Assembly: GCF_025642255.1 (NCBI RefSeq)
Contig: NZ_CP106759.1
Span: 771,501-835,500, forward strand
DNA from: Stenotrophomonas maltophilia
Lineage (GTDB): Bacteria > Pseudomonadota > Gammaproteobacteria > Xanthomonadales > Xanthomonadaceae
DNA length: 64,000 nucleotides
Reading direction: 5' to 3'
Under the pieces are notes generated by a model. The model was not told where the DNA came from and searched no databases. It saw only the letters and a list, made by a program, of their open reading frames with translations. Shown one piece after another: positions 25,028-32,765 of this stretch. Position 1 is the stretch's first letter. Each line of letters begins with the position of its first letter. Position numbers and translations under genes: made by a program.

Positions 25028-25055
25028 GCAGAGCCGGGCATGGGCTCGGCTCTGC
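25028..25055. terminator. Hairpin between convergent dsbB and receptor gene
   Basis: GCAGAGCCG (25028-25036) pairs with CGGCTCTGC (25047-25055). The symmetry allows it to act on both strands between the two converging genes. The sequence resembles a REP variant. Confidence 0.5.
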
Positions 25056-25074
25056 CGGGGGGCGGCGACATCGA

Positions 25075-27201
25075 TCAGAAATCCTGTTGCAGGCTGAGAT
25101 AGGCGCCGCGTCGCGGCCCCCACTGGGGGGCGAACACGCCTACGCCGCCGCCATCGCGCAGCTGATAGCTGCGATCCAGCGCGTTGACCAACGCCAGCTG
25201 TGCATGCAGCGGATGGCCGCTGTCGGGGTTGAAATCGTGGCCAGCACTGAGGTTCACCTGCAGGTAGGACGGCAGCTCGCCCCCATTGGGTACGCTTTCG
25301 GTGTCCGAGCGCAGGCCACTGCCGAACACGTAGTTGGCACCGATCCGGTTGTGTCCGGCGAAGGCATAGCTGACACCGCCCGACGAGGTCAGCTTCTGGT
25401 CGTGGTCCAGGTGGATCCAATGGTCGGCCACGTAGGCCAGGGCGTCCGGGTCGAGGTTGTACTGGCCGGTGATCACCTGGGTGCCGATCGCCTTGTTGTA
25501 TGCAGCGTTGAAGTAAGCGCTGAACGGTCCGTCGCTATAGTCGGCGCTGAACTCCAGGCCGCGGATGTGGCCGCGACGATAGTTGAACGTTGAATAGAGG
25601 TAGGCGGCGCCGAACTGGCCTTCATCCTGCAGGCGGGCGACACGCCGGTCATACGCATCCACGCCGAGTGTCAGGTGCTCGCCGATCTGCTGCGAGATGC
25701 CGAGGTCGTAGTAGTCACTGCGCTCGGCCAGTGGCGTGGCGTTGCCATCACTGGGCTGCTGGTTGCTGGTGCCGTCGTACAGCGCGATGTCGTCGGAGGC
25801 GATCAGCTCGCTGGCCGGTGGTGTGAAGTAGCGCGCATAGCCTGCGTGCAGGGTGGTGCTGTCGCCGGCATTCCAGACCACGCCCAGGCGCGGGCTGAGC
25901 TGGCCTTCGGTCCGCCCGAAGGCCGTGTAGCGGTCGCCGCGCAGACCATAGTTGACCGTCCAGTTGTCTCCGATCTTCCACTCGTCCTGCACGTAGAGCG
26001 CCAGCGTGCTGGCGTGGAAAGCACTGCGGTCGGGAATCAGCAGGGGCGTGGTGCTGGCCTGCTGGCCGGCGTCGTCAACCGGGAACACCCAGCTGCTGCT
26101 GTGGGCCCGCGCGGTCTCATGATTGCCGTACAGGCCATAGCGCAGCGTGTGATCGCTGCCCAGCGGGGTGGAAATGTCGGCCTGCACGGTGTTGGCGCGG
26201 TTGCTGCGCTGGACCTGTGAAGCAACACCGCTGAACACCAGATCGCCCGCGACATCGGGATTGAACCCGACATCGCTGTAGCGTTGGCCGGCCGACAGCT
26301 GGTACGCGCTGGCGCCCAGCGTCCCCTGCAGCACCAGCATGCCGAAGCGCGTGGTCTCGCGCTGGGTCTCATCCAGCTGGCTGGAGTCGAACGTGGAGGT
26401 ATCGAGGTAGCCGAACTGCGGTGTCTGGCCCGGGTTCACCGGAATCTGGAAGCGGTTGTTGGCAACGCCGGCGAACACGCTCACGCGCGTGTTCTCGTCC
26501 AGCAGATAGGTGAGGTCGGCGAACGCCTTGCCCTGGTGGGTGTCGTCGTGCAGCGGCCGGCGCGAGTTGGTCGGGTTCTCCAGGCCGACCTCGTTCTGGT
26601 CGTAGTTGCCGGTCAGGAACCAGCTCCAGCGTCCCTGGTTGCCCCACCAGGAGGCGTTGGGATTGACCTTGCCGAACGACCCGGCAGTCAGTCCGACGCT
26701 GCCGCCGTTGCCCAGTTCGGCGCCACTGCGGGTGGTGATGTCCACCACTGCGGCGGTGCGTTCGCCGAACTGCGCCGGCAGTGCGCCATCCATCAGCCGG
26801 ATGCTCCTGATGGTGCGCGCATCCAGGGTCTGGCCGAAGCCGGAGATCGATTCGGGCAGCAGCACGCCGTTGATGCGGTACTGCAGGTTGGCGTGATCAC
26901 CACGCACATGGACACCGCCGTAGGAGTCCTGGACCACGCCCGGGGCCTGCAGCAGCACCTGGCTGAGTGCGGCGGAGGCGCCGAGCGGCTGCTTCTGGAT
27001 GTCCTCGGCGGTGATCTGGTACTGGCTGCTGCCGATGTCCGGCGACAGCGCGTTGCGGGCCTGATCGAGGTGGGCGCTGACGGTGACCGCATCCAGGTTT
27101 TTCACTGCGGGCCCGGCGTCATCCGTGGCTGCGGCAAGGGGGGGCGTGCTGGCCAGGGCCAGGGCGAAGGTGATGCTGGTAGCGAGGCGTGAGGGCTTCA
27201 T
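25075..27201 (-). CDS. TonB-dependent outer-membrane receptor
   Basis: A 708-residue TonB-dependent transporter of the outer membrane. A signal peptide ends near residue 25 (PPLAAA). The plug domain follows, with QDSYGGVHVRGDHANLQYRING and the INGVLLPESI motif. A 22-strand barrel comes next and ends in aromatic LSLQQDF, the expected terminal Phe. The substrate cannot be told; no siderophore or vitamin genes are adjacent. The gene is divergent from DAHP synthase, and a 15-bp inverted repeat (27252-27266) lies upstream of its start. Confidence 0.9.
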   Translation of the reverse strand: MKPSRLATSITFALALASTPPLAAATDDAGPAVKNLDAVTVSAHLDQARNALSPDIGSSQYQITAEDIQKQPLGASAALSQVLLQAPGVVQDSYGGVHVRGDHANLQYRINGVLLPESISGFGQTLDARTIRSIRLMDGALPAQFGERTAAVVDITTRSGAELGNGGSVGLTAGSFGKVNPNASWWGNQGRWSWFLTGNYDQNEVGLENPTNSRRPLHDDTHQGKAFADLTYLLDENTRVSVFAGVANNRFQIPVNPGQTPQFGYLDTSTFDSSQLDETQRETTRFGMLVLQGTLGASAYQLSAGQRYSDVGFNPDVAGDLVFSGVASQVQRSNRANTVQADISTPLGSDHTLRYGLYGNHETARAHSSSWVFPVDDAGQQASTTPLLIPDRSAFHASTLALYVQDEWKIGDNWTVNYGLRGDRYTAFGRTEGQLSPRLGVVWNAGDSTTLHAGYARYFTPPASELIASDDIALYDGTSNQQPSDGNATPLAERSDYYDLGISQQIGEHLTLGVDAYDRRVARLQDEGQFGAAYLYSTFNYRRGHIRGLEFSADYSDGPFSAYFNAAYNKAIGTQVITGQYNLDPDALAYVADHWIHLDHDQKLTSSGGVSYAFAGHNRIGANYVFGSGLRSDTESVPNGGELPSYLQVNLSAGHDFNPDSGHPLHAQLALVNALDRSYQLRDGGGVGVFAPQWGPRRGAYLSLQQDF

Positions 27202-27251
27202 GGGAAAGAGCAGGGCCTGGGGCGTGGAGGGGGCCGGTCCATGACGGTGAG

Positions 27252-27266
27252 TGTTACTCCGTAACA
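27252..27266. promoter_or_regulatory. 15-bp inverted repeat between divergent genes (operator candidate)
   Basis: TGTTAC-TCC-GTAACA, a perfect 6-bp inverted repeat with a three-base centre, 51 bp upstream of the receptor start and in the shared region with the DAHP synthase gene. It has the size of a dimeric repressor site. No regulator gene is nearby. Confidence 0.4.
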
Positions 27267-27420
27267 GATCATGCGCCTCTGGCGGTGCCGCCGACCATGC
27301 GGTCTGTGGCTGCTCGGCGCGTGCTTTCCCTGGCGTTCAGGCATCGGGCCGGGAGGGCTGGCCCTTTGCGGCGGCGGCCGGCTCTGCGACCATGACCGTC
27401 CCCCACCCCGGAAGTCTGCA

Positions 27421-28812
27421 ATGAGCCTGTCCGCCGTTTCACCGGTTCCTGATCCTGCCGCAACCGCTGCGGGTGCTGCCTGGTCGCCGGAGAGCTGGCG
27501 CGGCAAGACCGCACTGCAGATGCCGACCTATCCCGACCCGGTGGCGCTGGATGCTGCCCTGCATGAGCTGAAGCGGCTACCCCCTCTGGTGACCTCGTGG
27601 GAGATCCTGGCGCTGAAGCAGCAGCTGGCGGAGGCGCAGGAGGGCAAGCGCTTCCTGCTGCAGGGCGGCGATTGCGCCGAGAACTTCAGCGACTGTGAGT
27701 CCGGCACCATCTCCAATCGGCTGAAGGTGCTGCTGCAGATGAGCCTGGTACTGGTGCATGGCCTGCGCCAGCCGGTGATCCGCGTCGGCCGCTTCGCCGG
27801 CCAGTACGCCAAGCCACGCTCGGCTGATACCGAGACCCGTGATGGGGTGACGCTGCCCAGCTACCGGGGCGATGTGATCAATGCGCCGGCCTTCACCGAA
27901 GCCGCGCGCCTGCCCGACCCGAAGCGGATGCTGCAGGCCCACGCACATTCGGCGATGACGATGAACTTCGTGCGGGCGCTGATCGATGGCGGCTTCGCCG
28001 ACCTGCACCACCCCGAGTACTGGAACCTGGACTGGGTGCGGCATTCGCCGCTCGCCGCCGAGTACCAGAAGATGGTGGCATCGATCGGCGATGCCGTGCA
28101 CTTCATGGAAACCCTGGCCGGTGCCCGGGTGCACAACCTCAACCGCATCGACTTCTACACATCGCACGAAGCCCTGCTGCTGCCCTACGAGCAGGCGCTG
28201 ACCCGGCAGGTGCCGCGCCAGCAGGGCTGGTTGAACCTGAGCACGCACTATCCCTGGATCGGCATGCGCACGGCTGCGCTCGACGGCGCGCACGTGGAGT
28301 ACCTGCGGGGCGTGCGCAATCCGATCGCGATCAAGGTGGGGCCGTCGGTTTCGCCGGACCAGCTGCTGCGCCTGATCGATGTACTCAATCCGGACGACGA
28401 GCCCGGGCGCCTGACCTTCATTCACCGCATGGGCGCGACGCAGATAGCCGAAAAGCTGCCGTCGCTGTTGGAAGCGGTCAAGCGCGACGGCCGCCGCGTG
28501 CTGTGGGTGTGCGATGCCATGCACGGCAACACCGAGAGCACCGCCAATGGCTTCAAGACGCGCCGCTTTGACAACGTGCGCCGCGAGGTGGAGTTGTCGT
28601 TCGATCTGCACGCCGCGGCAGGTACGCGCCTGGGCGGCGTGCACCTGGAGCTGACCGGCGAGGACGTGACCGAATGCACCGGTGGCGCGCGCGAGCTCAC
28701 CGAGCGTGATCTTGAGCGCGCGTACCGTTCCACGGTCGATCCGCGGCTGAACTACGAGCAGTCGCTGGAGATCGCGATGGCGATCGTGCGCAAGCAGGAA
28801 CAGGTGCGCTAA
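27421..28812 (+). CDS. 3-deoxy-7-phosphoheptulonate synthase, class II
   Basis: Class II (plant/actinobacterial type) DAHP synthase condenses phosphoenolpyruvate and erythrose-4-phosphate in the first step of the shikimate pathway. The 463-residue protein shows FLLQGGDCAENF, RVGRFAGQYAKPRS, and WVCDAMHGNTE with conserved metal and substrate residues. The frame is open 50 codons further upstream, but the ATG at 27421 with a GGAAG ribosome-binding site gives the family length. It is unrelated in sequence to the AroFGH type of E. coli. Confidence 0.94.
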   Translation: MSLSAVSPVPDPAATAAGAAWSPESWRGKTALQMPTYPDPVALDAALHELKRLPPLVTSWEILALKQQLAEAQEGKRFLLQGGDCAENFSDCESGTISNRLKVLLQMSLVLVHGLRQPVIRVGRFAGQYAKPRSADTETRDGVTLPSYRGDVINAPAFTEAARLPDPKRMLQAHAHSAMTMNFVRALIDGGFADLHHPEYWNLDWVRHSPLAAEYQKMVASIGDAVHFMETLAGARVHNLNRIDFYTSHEALLLPYEQALTRQVPRQQGWLNLSTHYPWIGMRTAALDGAHVEYLRGVRNPIAIKVGPSVSPDQLLRLIDVLNPDDEPGRLTFIHRMGATQIAEKLPSLLEAVKRDGRRVLWVCDAMHGNTESTANGFKTRRFDNVRREVELSFDLHAAAGTRLGGVHLELTGEDVTECTGGARELTERDLERAYRSTVDPRLNYEQSLEIAMAIVRKQEQVR

Positions 28813-29014
28813 GGGTTTTTCGGCAGGGCTTGCAGCCCTGCACCTGCGGAGTCAACGTCGACGTCAAATGCGGGCATTCCTTGGGATGGCGGGGCAGTGT
28901 CGGAGTGCGGGGACGCCGTGAATCCGTCCATGGAGGCTTGGCAGCCGCATCCATGCGGCTGACACCCCGCACTCCGACACCGCCCCACCTCTGGCAGACG
29001 TCCACGGCTGTTGG

Positions 29015-29033
29015 ATCCACGCCATGCGTGGAT
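29015..29033. repeat. Small palindrome inside composite element
   Basis: ATCCACGC-CAT-GCGTGGAT, a perfect 8-bp stem with a three-base loop, between modules A and B. The corresponding place in copy 2 has a degenerate version (TCACGCCACGTGTGGAT). Confidence 0.6.
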
Positions 29034-29061
29034 AAATCTCTGTCCGACGTCGAAATCAATC

Positions 29062-29104
29062 TGGGGTCAGATCCGTTTTCCGCAGGAAAACGGATCTGAC
29101 CCCA
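29062..29104. repeat. 20-bp perfect hairpin nested in composite element
   Basis: TGGGGTCAGATCCGTTTTCC (29062-29081) pairs perfectly with its complement at 29085-29104 around a GCA loop. Copy 2 of the composite element lacks most of it and keeps only a TTGGGTCGGATCG-like remnant, so it looks like a separate palindromic repeat inserted in, or lost from, one copy. Confidence 0.75.
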
Positions 29105-29272
29105 AGAGCCATTCCGACAGATCCCGAGAATATGTCGAAGGCGGGGTGGGTCCGGTTGCGGGGGCGTAAGCCGCATGGATGCGGCGACCGAGCCTCCATG
29201 GATGGATTCACGGCGTCCCCCGCAACCGGACCCACCCCGCCATCCCACATGAAATCCGCTTCTGCTTCGGCT

Positions 29273-29295
29273 GTTGCAGTTGCAGTTGCAGTTGC
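29273..29295. repeat. GTTGCA short tandem repeat
   Basis: Almost four copies of the hexamer GTTGCA lie next to the right terminal repeat of composite element copy 1. They are absent from copy 2. Confidence 0.7.
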
Positions 29296-29420
29296 TCCAG
29301 CCCGCAGCAGGTGCAGGGCTGCAAGCCCTGCAGACCAACACCCTGCTTACGAACGGCTGACGTGACGCTCATGCGCCATGCGCGAGGCTGTCCGCTGCTG
29401 TTCGAGTGGAGGTGGCAACC

Positions 29421-30563
29421 GTGCACTGGCAAAGCGCACAGGCATATGCATGGCCGCTGGGTCTGGCGGCACTGGTAGGCGGCATCGGCGCCTGGCTGAT
29501 CCTGTGGATCTATCACCGGCTGAAAGGGCGTGATCGCCGGCGCGCGCGCATCGGTCGTGTGCTCGGTCTGCCAATGGCGACCGCATGGCCCTTGCTGCTG
29601 CTGATCCCGGCGCTGCAGGCCACGCCACTGCAGGAGCCTCTGCTGGGGCATCTGCAGCACGGGCTGCACATCGCGCTGACGGCCTGTTTCATCTGGCTGC
29701 TGGTGCGCGCGGTGGCCGCCGGCGAGCGTGCGATCCTGCGCAGTCATCCCATCGACGTCTCGGACAATCTGGAAGCCCGTCGCATCCAGACCCAGACGCG
29801 GGTGCTGAGCCGCGTGCTGATGGGCGGCATCATCGTGCTCGGTGCATCGCTGGTGCTGCTGACATTCCCGATGGTGCAGAAGATCGGCGCCGCCCTGCTG
29901 GCCTCGGCCGGTCTGATCGGGCTGGTCGCGGGCATCGCCGCCAAGCCGGTGTTCGGCAACCTCATCGCCGGCCTGCAGATCGCAGTGACCCAGCCGATCC
30001 GGCTGGATGATGTGGTGATCGTTGAAGGCGAGTGGGGGCGCGTGGAGGAGATCGGCAGCAGCTATGTGGTGGTACGCATCTGGGACGAGCGGCGGATGGT
30101 GGTGCCGCTGACCTGGTTCATCGAGAACCCCTTCCAGAACTGGACCCGGCGCAGCGCCGATCTGCTCGGCACGGCATTCCTGTGGCTGGACTACCGTGCG
30201 CCGATCGCGGCGATCCGCAGTGAACTGGAGCGCATCTGCCGCGGCGAGGCGCTGTGGGATGGACGGGTCTGCGTGACCCAGGTGACCGAAACCAGCGAGC
30301 GGGCAATCCAGGTGCGCCTGCTGGTCAGTGCACGCAGCTCCGGCGATGCCTTCGATCTTCGCTGCCTGGTGCGCGAGCGCATGCTGGATTTCCTGGCGCG
30401 CGAGCATCCGCAATCACTGCCGCAGCTGCGCGCGCGGTTGCAGCGCGAGGATGAGCTGGACATGCCACGCGCACCGCGTGCACGTACGGCAGATGTGCGT
30501 TCACCCGGGGCGGAGGACGGCGAGGCCGCGATCGCGCCGGTGGAACCGGACCCCGACCGCTAG
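29421..30563 (+). CDS. MscS-family mechanosensitive channel-like protein
   Basis: A 380-residue inner-membrane protein with about five hydrophobic segments, then the MscS pore and beta domains. The key stretch is LIGLVAGIAAKPVFGNLIAG followed by PIRLDDVVIVEGEWGRVEEI and the PLTWFIENPFQNW motif. Such channels release solutes on osmotic downshock. GTG at 29421 is chosen because GGAGG lies 8 nt before it; an in-frame GTG at 29406 has no ribosome-binding site. The C-terminus is polar and disordered. Its stop codon lies inside a REP-like palindrome. Confidence 0.88.
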   Translation: MHWQSAQAYAWPLGLAALVGGIGAWLILWIYHRLKGRDRRRARIGRVLGLPMATAWPLLLLIPALQATPLQEPLLGHLQHGLHIALTACFIWLLVRAVAAGERAILRSHPIDVSDNLEARRIQTQTRVLSRVLMGGIIVLGASLVLLTFPMVQKIGAALLASAGLIGLVAGIAAKPVFGNLIAGLQIAVTQPIRLDDVVIVEGEWGRVEEIGSSYVVVRIWDERRMVVPLTWFIENPFQNWTRRSADLLGTAFLWLDYRAPIAAIRSELERICRGEALWDGRVCVTQVTETSERAIQVRLLVSARSSGDAFDLRCLVRERMLDFLAREHPQSLPQLRARLQREDELDMPRAPRARTADVRSPGAEDGEAAIAPVEPDPDR

Positions 30564-30582
30564 CGCCGGGACGTGCCCGGCG
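30560..30582. repeat. SMAG-like REP overlapping a stop codon
   Basis: CTAGCGCCGGGACGTGCCCGGCG has CGCCGGG/CCCGGCG arms and a TAG head that doubles as the stop codon of the MscS-like gene. Confidence 0.6.
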
Positions 30583-30625
30583 AGCGCAGCGGTACCCCTC
30601 GGTCCACCGGGCAGCCCGGGGCCGA

Positions 30626-32248
30626 TCAAGGCTCGCCAGTGTCGATCAGGGTGTCGGTTTCGAAATGAGGCGGACGACGCGCACGTGTGCGTTGCTCGTA
30701 GGCGTAGGCCATTTCGATCAGTTTCGGCTCGCTCCAGGCTGTGCCCATGAACAGCAGGCCGACCGGCAGGCCGTTGATCTGTCCCATCGGCACGCTCAGG
30801 CTGGGGTAACCCGCGACCGCTGCCACGCTGTAGCTCTCACCCGGGAAATCGTCGCCTTCGCGGCGGATGGGCCAGGCTGTGCCGGTGGTCGGTGCAACCA
30901 GCGCATCCAGCTGGTAGGCAGCCAGGACGGCGTCGATGCCTTCCGGCCCGGCCAGGCGCCGCGCATCGCTGCGCGCACGGATGTAGGCAGGGTCGGCCAG
31001 TCCGGCAGTGGCGTTGGCCTCCAGCAGCAGTTCCTGGCCGAACAGGCCCAGTTCCTGCGGCGCCTGGGCCTGGTTGAAGGCGATGAGTTCGCCAAGACTG
31101 CGCAGGGGCGCGCGGTAGGTCTTGAAGTAGCGCTCCAGCCCGGCCTTGAACTCATGCAGCAGCACGACCCGCTCGGCTTCGGCCCAGGCACCCGGGTCGG
31201 GCAGTTCCACCGGCACCACCACCGCGCCCGCACGGCGCATTTCGGCGGCGGCCTGATCGATCAGCGGTGCCATGCCACGGTATGTCAGCAGAGGGGTCTG
31301 CAGCAGGCCGATGCGTTTGCCGCGCAGGCCTTCGGGGTCCAGGCGCGCGGTGTAGTCGTAGACCGCGCGGCCGGGCATGGTGGCCGTGGCGGGGTCGGCA
31401 TCGTCCCGGCCCGCGATCGCCGTCAGTACGGCCGCGGCGTCGGCGACGCTGCGCGTCATCGGCCCGGCGGTGTCCTGGCTGAAGGAGATCGGGATGATGC
31501 CTTCGCGGCTGACCAGGCCGACCGTCGGTTTCAGGCCGACGATGCCGTTGATCGCGGCCGGGCAGACGATGCTGCCGTCGGTCTCGGTGCCGATCGCCAC
31601 ACTGGCCAGATTGGCGGCCACCGCTACCGCGCTGCCGCTGCTGGAGCCACAGGGCGAATGGCTGAGACGGTACGGATTGCGGGTCTGGCCACCGCGCGCG
31701 CTCCAGCCCGACACCGAATCGTTGCCGCGGAAGTTGGCCCACTCGCTGAGATTGGTCTTGCCCAGCACGACCGCGCCGGCCTCGCGCAGGCGTCTTACCA
31801 GATAGGCATCGGCGGGGCGGAAACCCTGCAGCGCGAGCGATCCGGCGCTGGTGGTCATGGGCGCGGCGTTGATGTTGTCCTTCAGCAGGACCGGAATGCC
31901 ATGCAGCGGCCCGCGCAGATGGCCGTCCCGGCGCTCGCGATCGCGTTCACCGGCTTCCCGCAGGGCATCCGGGTTGAGTTCGATGACGGCACGCAGGCGC
32001 GGCCCGGCGCGATCCAGCGCAGCGATGCGCTGCAGGTAGGCGTGGGTCAGCGTGGTGCTGTCCAGTTCGCCGGCCACCATGCGCGCCTGCAGGTCGGCCA
32101 GGTCGGTCTCGGCGTAGGGGAAGGGCACGTTGCGGCTCGCGGGTTCGGCGGCGTGGGCGCTGGTCGTGGCCGGGCTGCAGCCAACAATGAACAACGCGGG
32201 CAGCGCGATGAGCAGGCAGGTCAGCAGAGGCGGCAAGGACGGGCGCAT
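30626..32248 (-). CDS. Amidase-signature family protein, putative lipoprotein
   Basis: A 540-residue amidase-signature enzyme, the Ser-cisSer-Lys hydrolase family that includes GatA and fatty-acid amidases. The N-terminus is a lipoprotein signal with lipobox FIVGC (Cys24), so it is probably anchored in the envelope. The core shows VLLKDN with the catalytic lysine, CGSSSGSAVAVAA, and GTETDGSIVCPA. Because it is exported and stands apart from gatB/gatC, it is unlikely to be GatA; the substrate is unknown. It converges with the MscS-like gene. Confidence 0.88.
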   Translation of the reverse strand: MRPSLPPLLTCLLIALPALFIVGCSPATTSAHAAEPASRNVPFPYAETDLADLQARMVAGELDSTTLTHAYLQRIAALDRAGPRLRAVIELNPDALREAGERDRERRDGHLRGPLHGIPVLLKDNINAAPMTTSAGSLALQGFRPADAYLVRRLREAGAVVLGKTNLSEWANFRGNDSVSGWSARGGQTRNPYRLSHSPCGSSSGSAVAVAANLASVAIGTETDGSIVCPAAINGIVGLKPTVGLVSREGIIPISFSQDTAGPMTRSVADAAAVLTAIAGRDDADPATATMPGRAVYDYTARLDPEGLRGKRIGLLQTPLLTYRGMAPLIDQAAAEMRRAGAVVVPVELPDPGAWAEAERVVLLHEFKAGLERYFKTYRAPLRSLGELIAFNQAQAPQELGLFGQELLLEANATAGLADPAYIRARSDARRLAGPEGIDAVLAAYQLDALVAPTTGTAWPIRREGDDFPGESYSVAAVAGYPSLSVPMGQINGLPVGLLFMGTAWSEPKLIEMAYAYEQRTRARRPPHFETDTLIDTGEP

Positions 32249-32289
32249 GGGGCGGCTTGGTCGGCTCCAATGCCCAGTGTAGCTGCTGC

Positions 32290-32757
32290 TCAGTGGTGGC
32301 GCTTGCGCAGGTCGCGGGCCAGGACGTAGACCACGAGCAGGTTGATCGCCAGGATCGTCCAGGAGGGCCAGCCGGGGTGGCGGACGATGGCGAAGACATC
32401 GAAGGGCAGATACAGCGCGGCGGTCAGGCAGCCCAGCCAGGAGGCCCAGGCCCTGGCCCGCCAGAGGCCCCAGGCTTCCACCAGGTGCAGCAGACCGTAG
32501 CCGATCATCGCCGCCGCCGCCAGGTGCACGGCGTCGGGATTGATCATGTTCAGGAGGGAGGGCAGGGTGCCGTGATCCGGGTCCAGGCTGAAACGCCGGA
32601 TCAGGGCATTGACCCCATCGCGGAGCGGCTGCGGACCGAGCACTTCAAGCCCGGTCGCAGCCAGCAACGCCAGCACCGCCTTGCTCGCTTCGAGCAGGGC
32701 GATGACGTGGAGGCCCGGATGCCGGTGTGGATCCGGGTTGTAGCCGCTCTGGCTCAC
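32290..32757 (-). CDS. DUF2127-type integral membrane protein
   Basis: A 155-residue protein with about four hydrophobic segments. The pattern is that of DUF2127: a first helix ALLEASKAVLALLAATG, HLAAAAMIGYGLLHLVEAWGLW with conserved His and Glu, then DVFAIVRHPGW and a final helix. The function of this family is not known. It lies 8 bp downstream of typA on the same strand and may be co-transcribed with it. Confidence 0.75.
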   Translation of the reverse strand: MSQSGYNPDPHRHPGLHVIALLEASKAVLALLAATGLEVLGPQPLRDGVNALIRRFSLDPDHGTLPSLLNMINPDAVHLAAAAMIGYGLLHLVEAWGLWRARAWASWLGCLTAALYLPFDVFAIVRHPGWPSWTILAINLLVVYVLARDLRKRHH

Positions 32758-32765
32758 GGTCCGGC

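Larger units (their letters stand above)
28823..29331. repeat. Composite palindromic element, copy 1 (509 bp, terminal inverted repeats)
   Basis: This fills the gap between DAHP synthase and the MscS-like gene. The ends, 28823-28847 and 29307-29331, are perfect 25-bp inverted repeats, each itself a hairpin around CAGGGCT/AGCCCTG. Inside are two related modules in opposite orientation. Module A (28891-28986) has 22-bp arms starting GGGGCAGTGTCGGAGTG with one mismatch. Module B (29140-29241) has 25-bp arms starting GGCGGGGTGGGTCCGG with none. Each module has an inner stem with GCATCCATGC or its complement at the tip. A second copy is at 37182-37632. No transposase, no clear target duplication and no supported gene is present. 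Confidence 0.8.

Noticed and set aside
28697..29341. Open frames running through both composite elements, with similar peptides (GWRGGSGCG...HGG...AASM) in each copy
   Set aside because: The similarity comes from the repeat itself. The frames have no ribosome-binding sites, run into neighbouring genes antisense, and both strands of the palindromes give look-alike peptides.
30626..32248. Amidase gene as gatA
   Set aside because: It has a lipoprotein signal and is not accompanied by gatB or gatC, so a role in tRNA amidation is unlikely.
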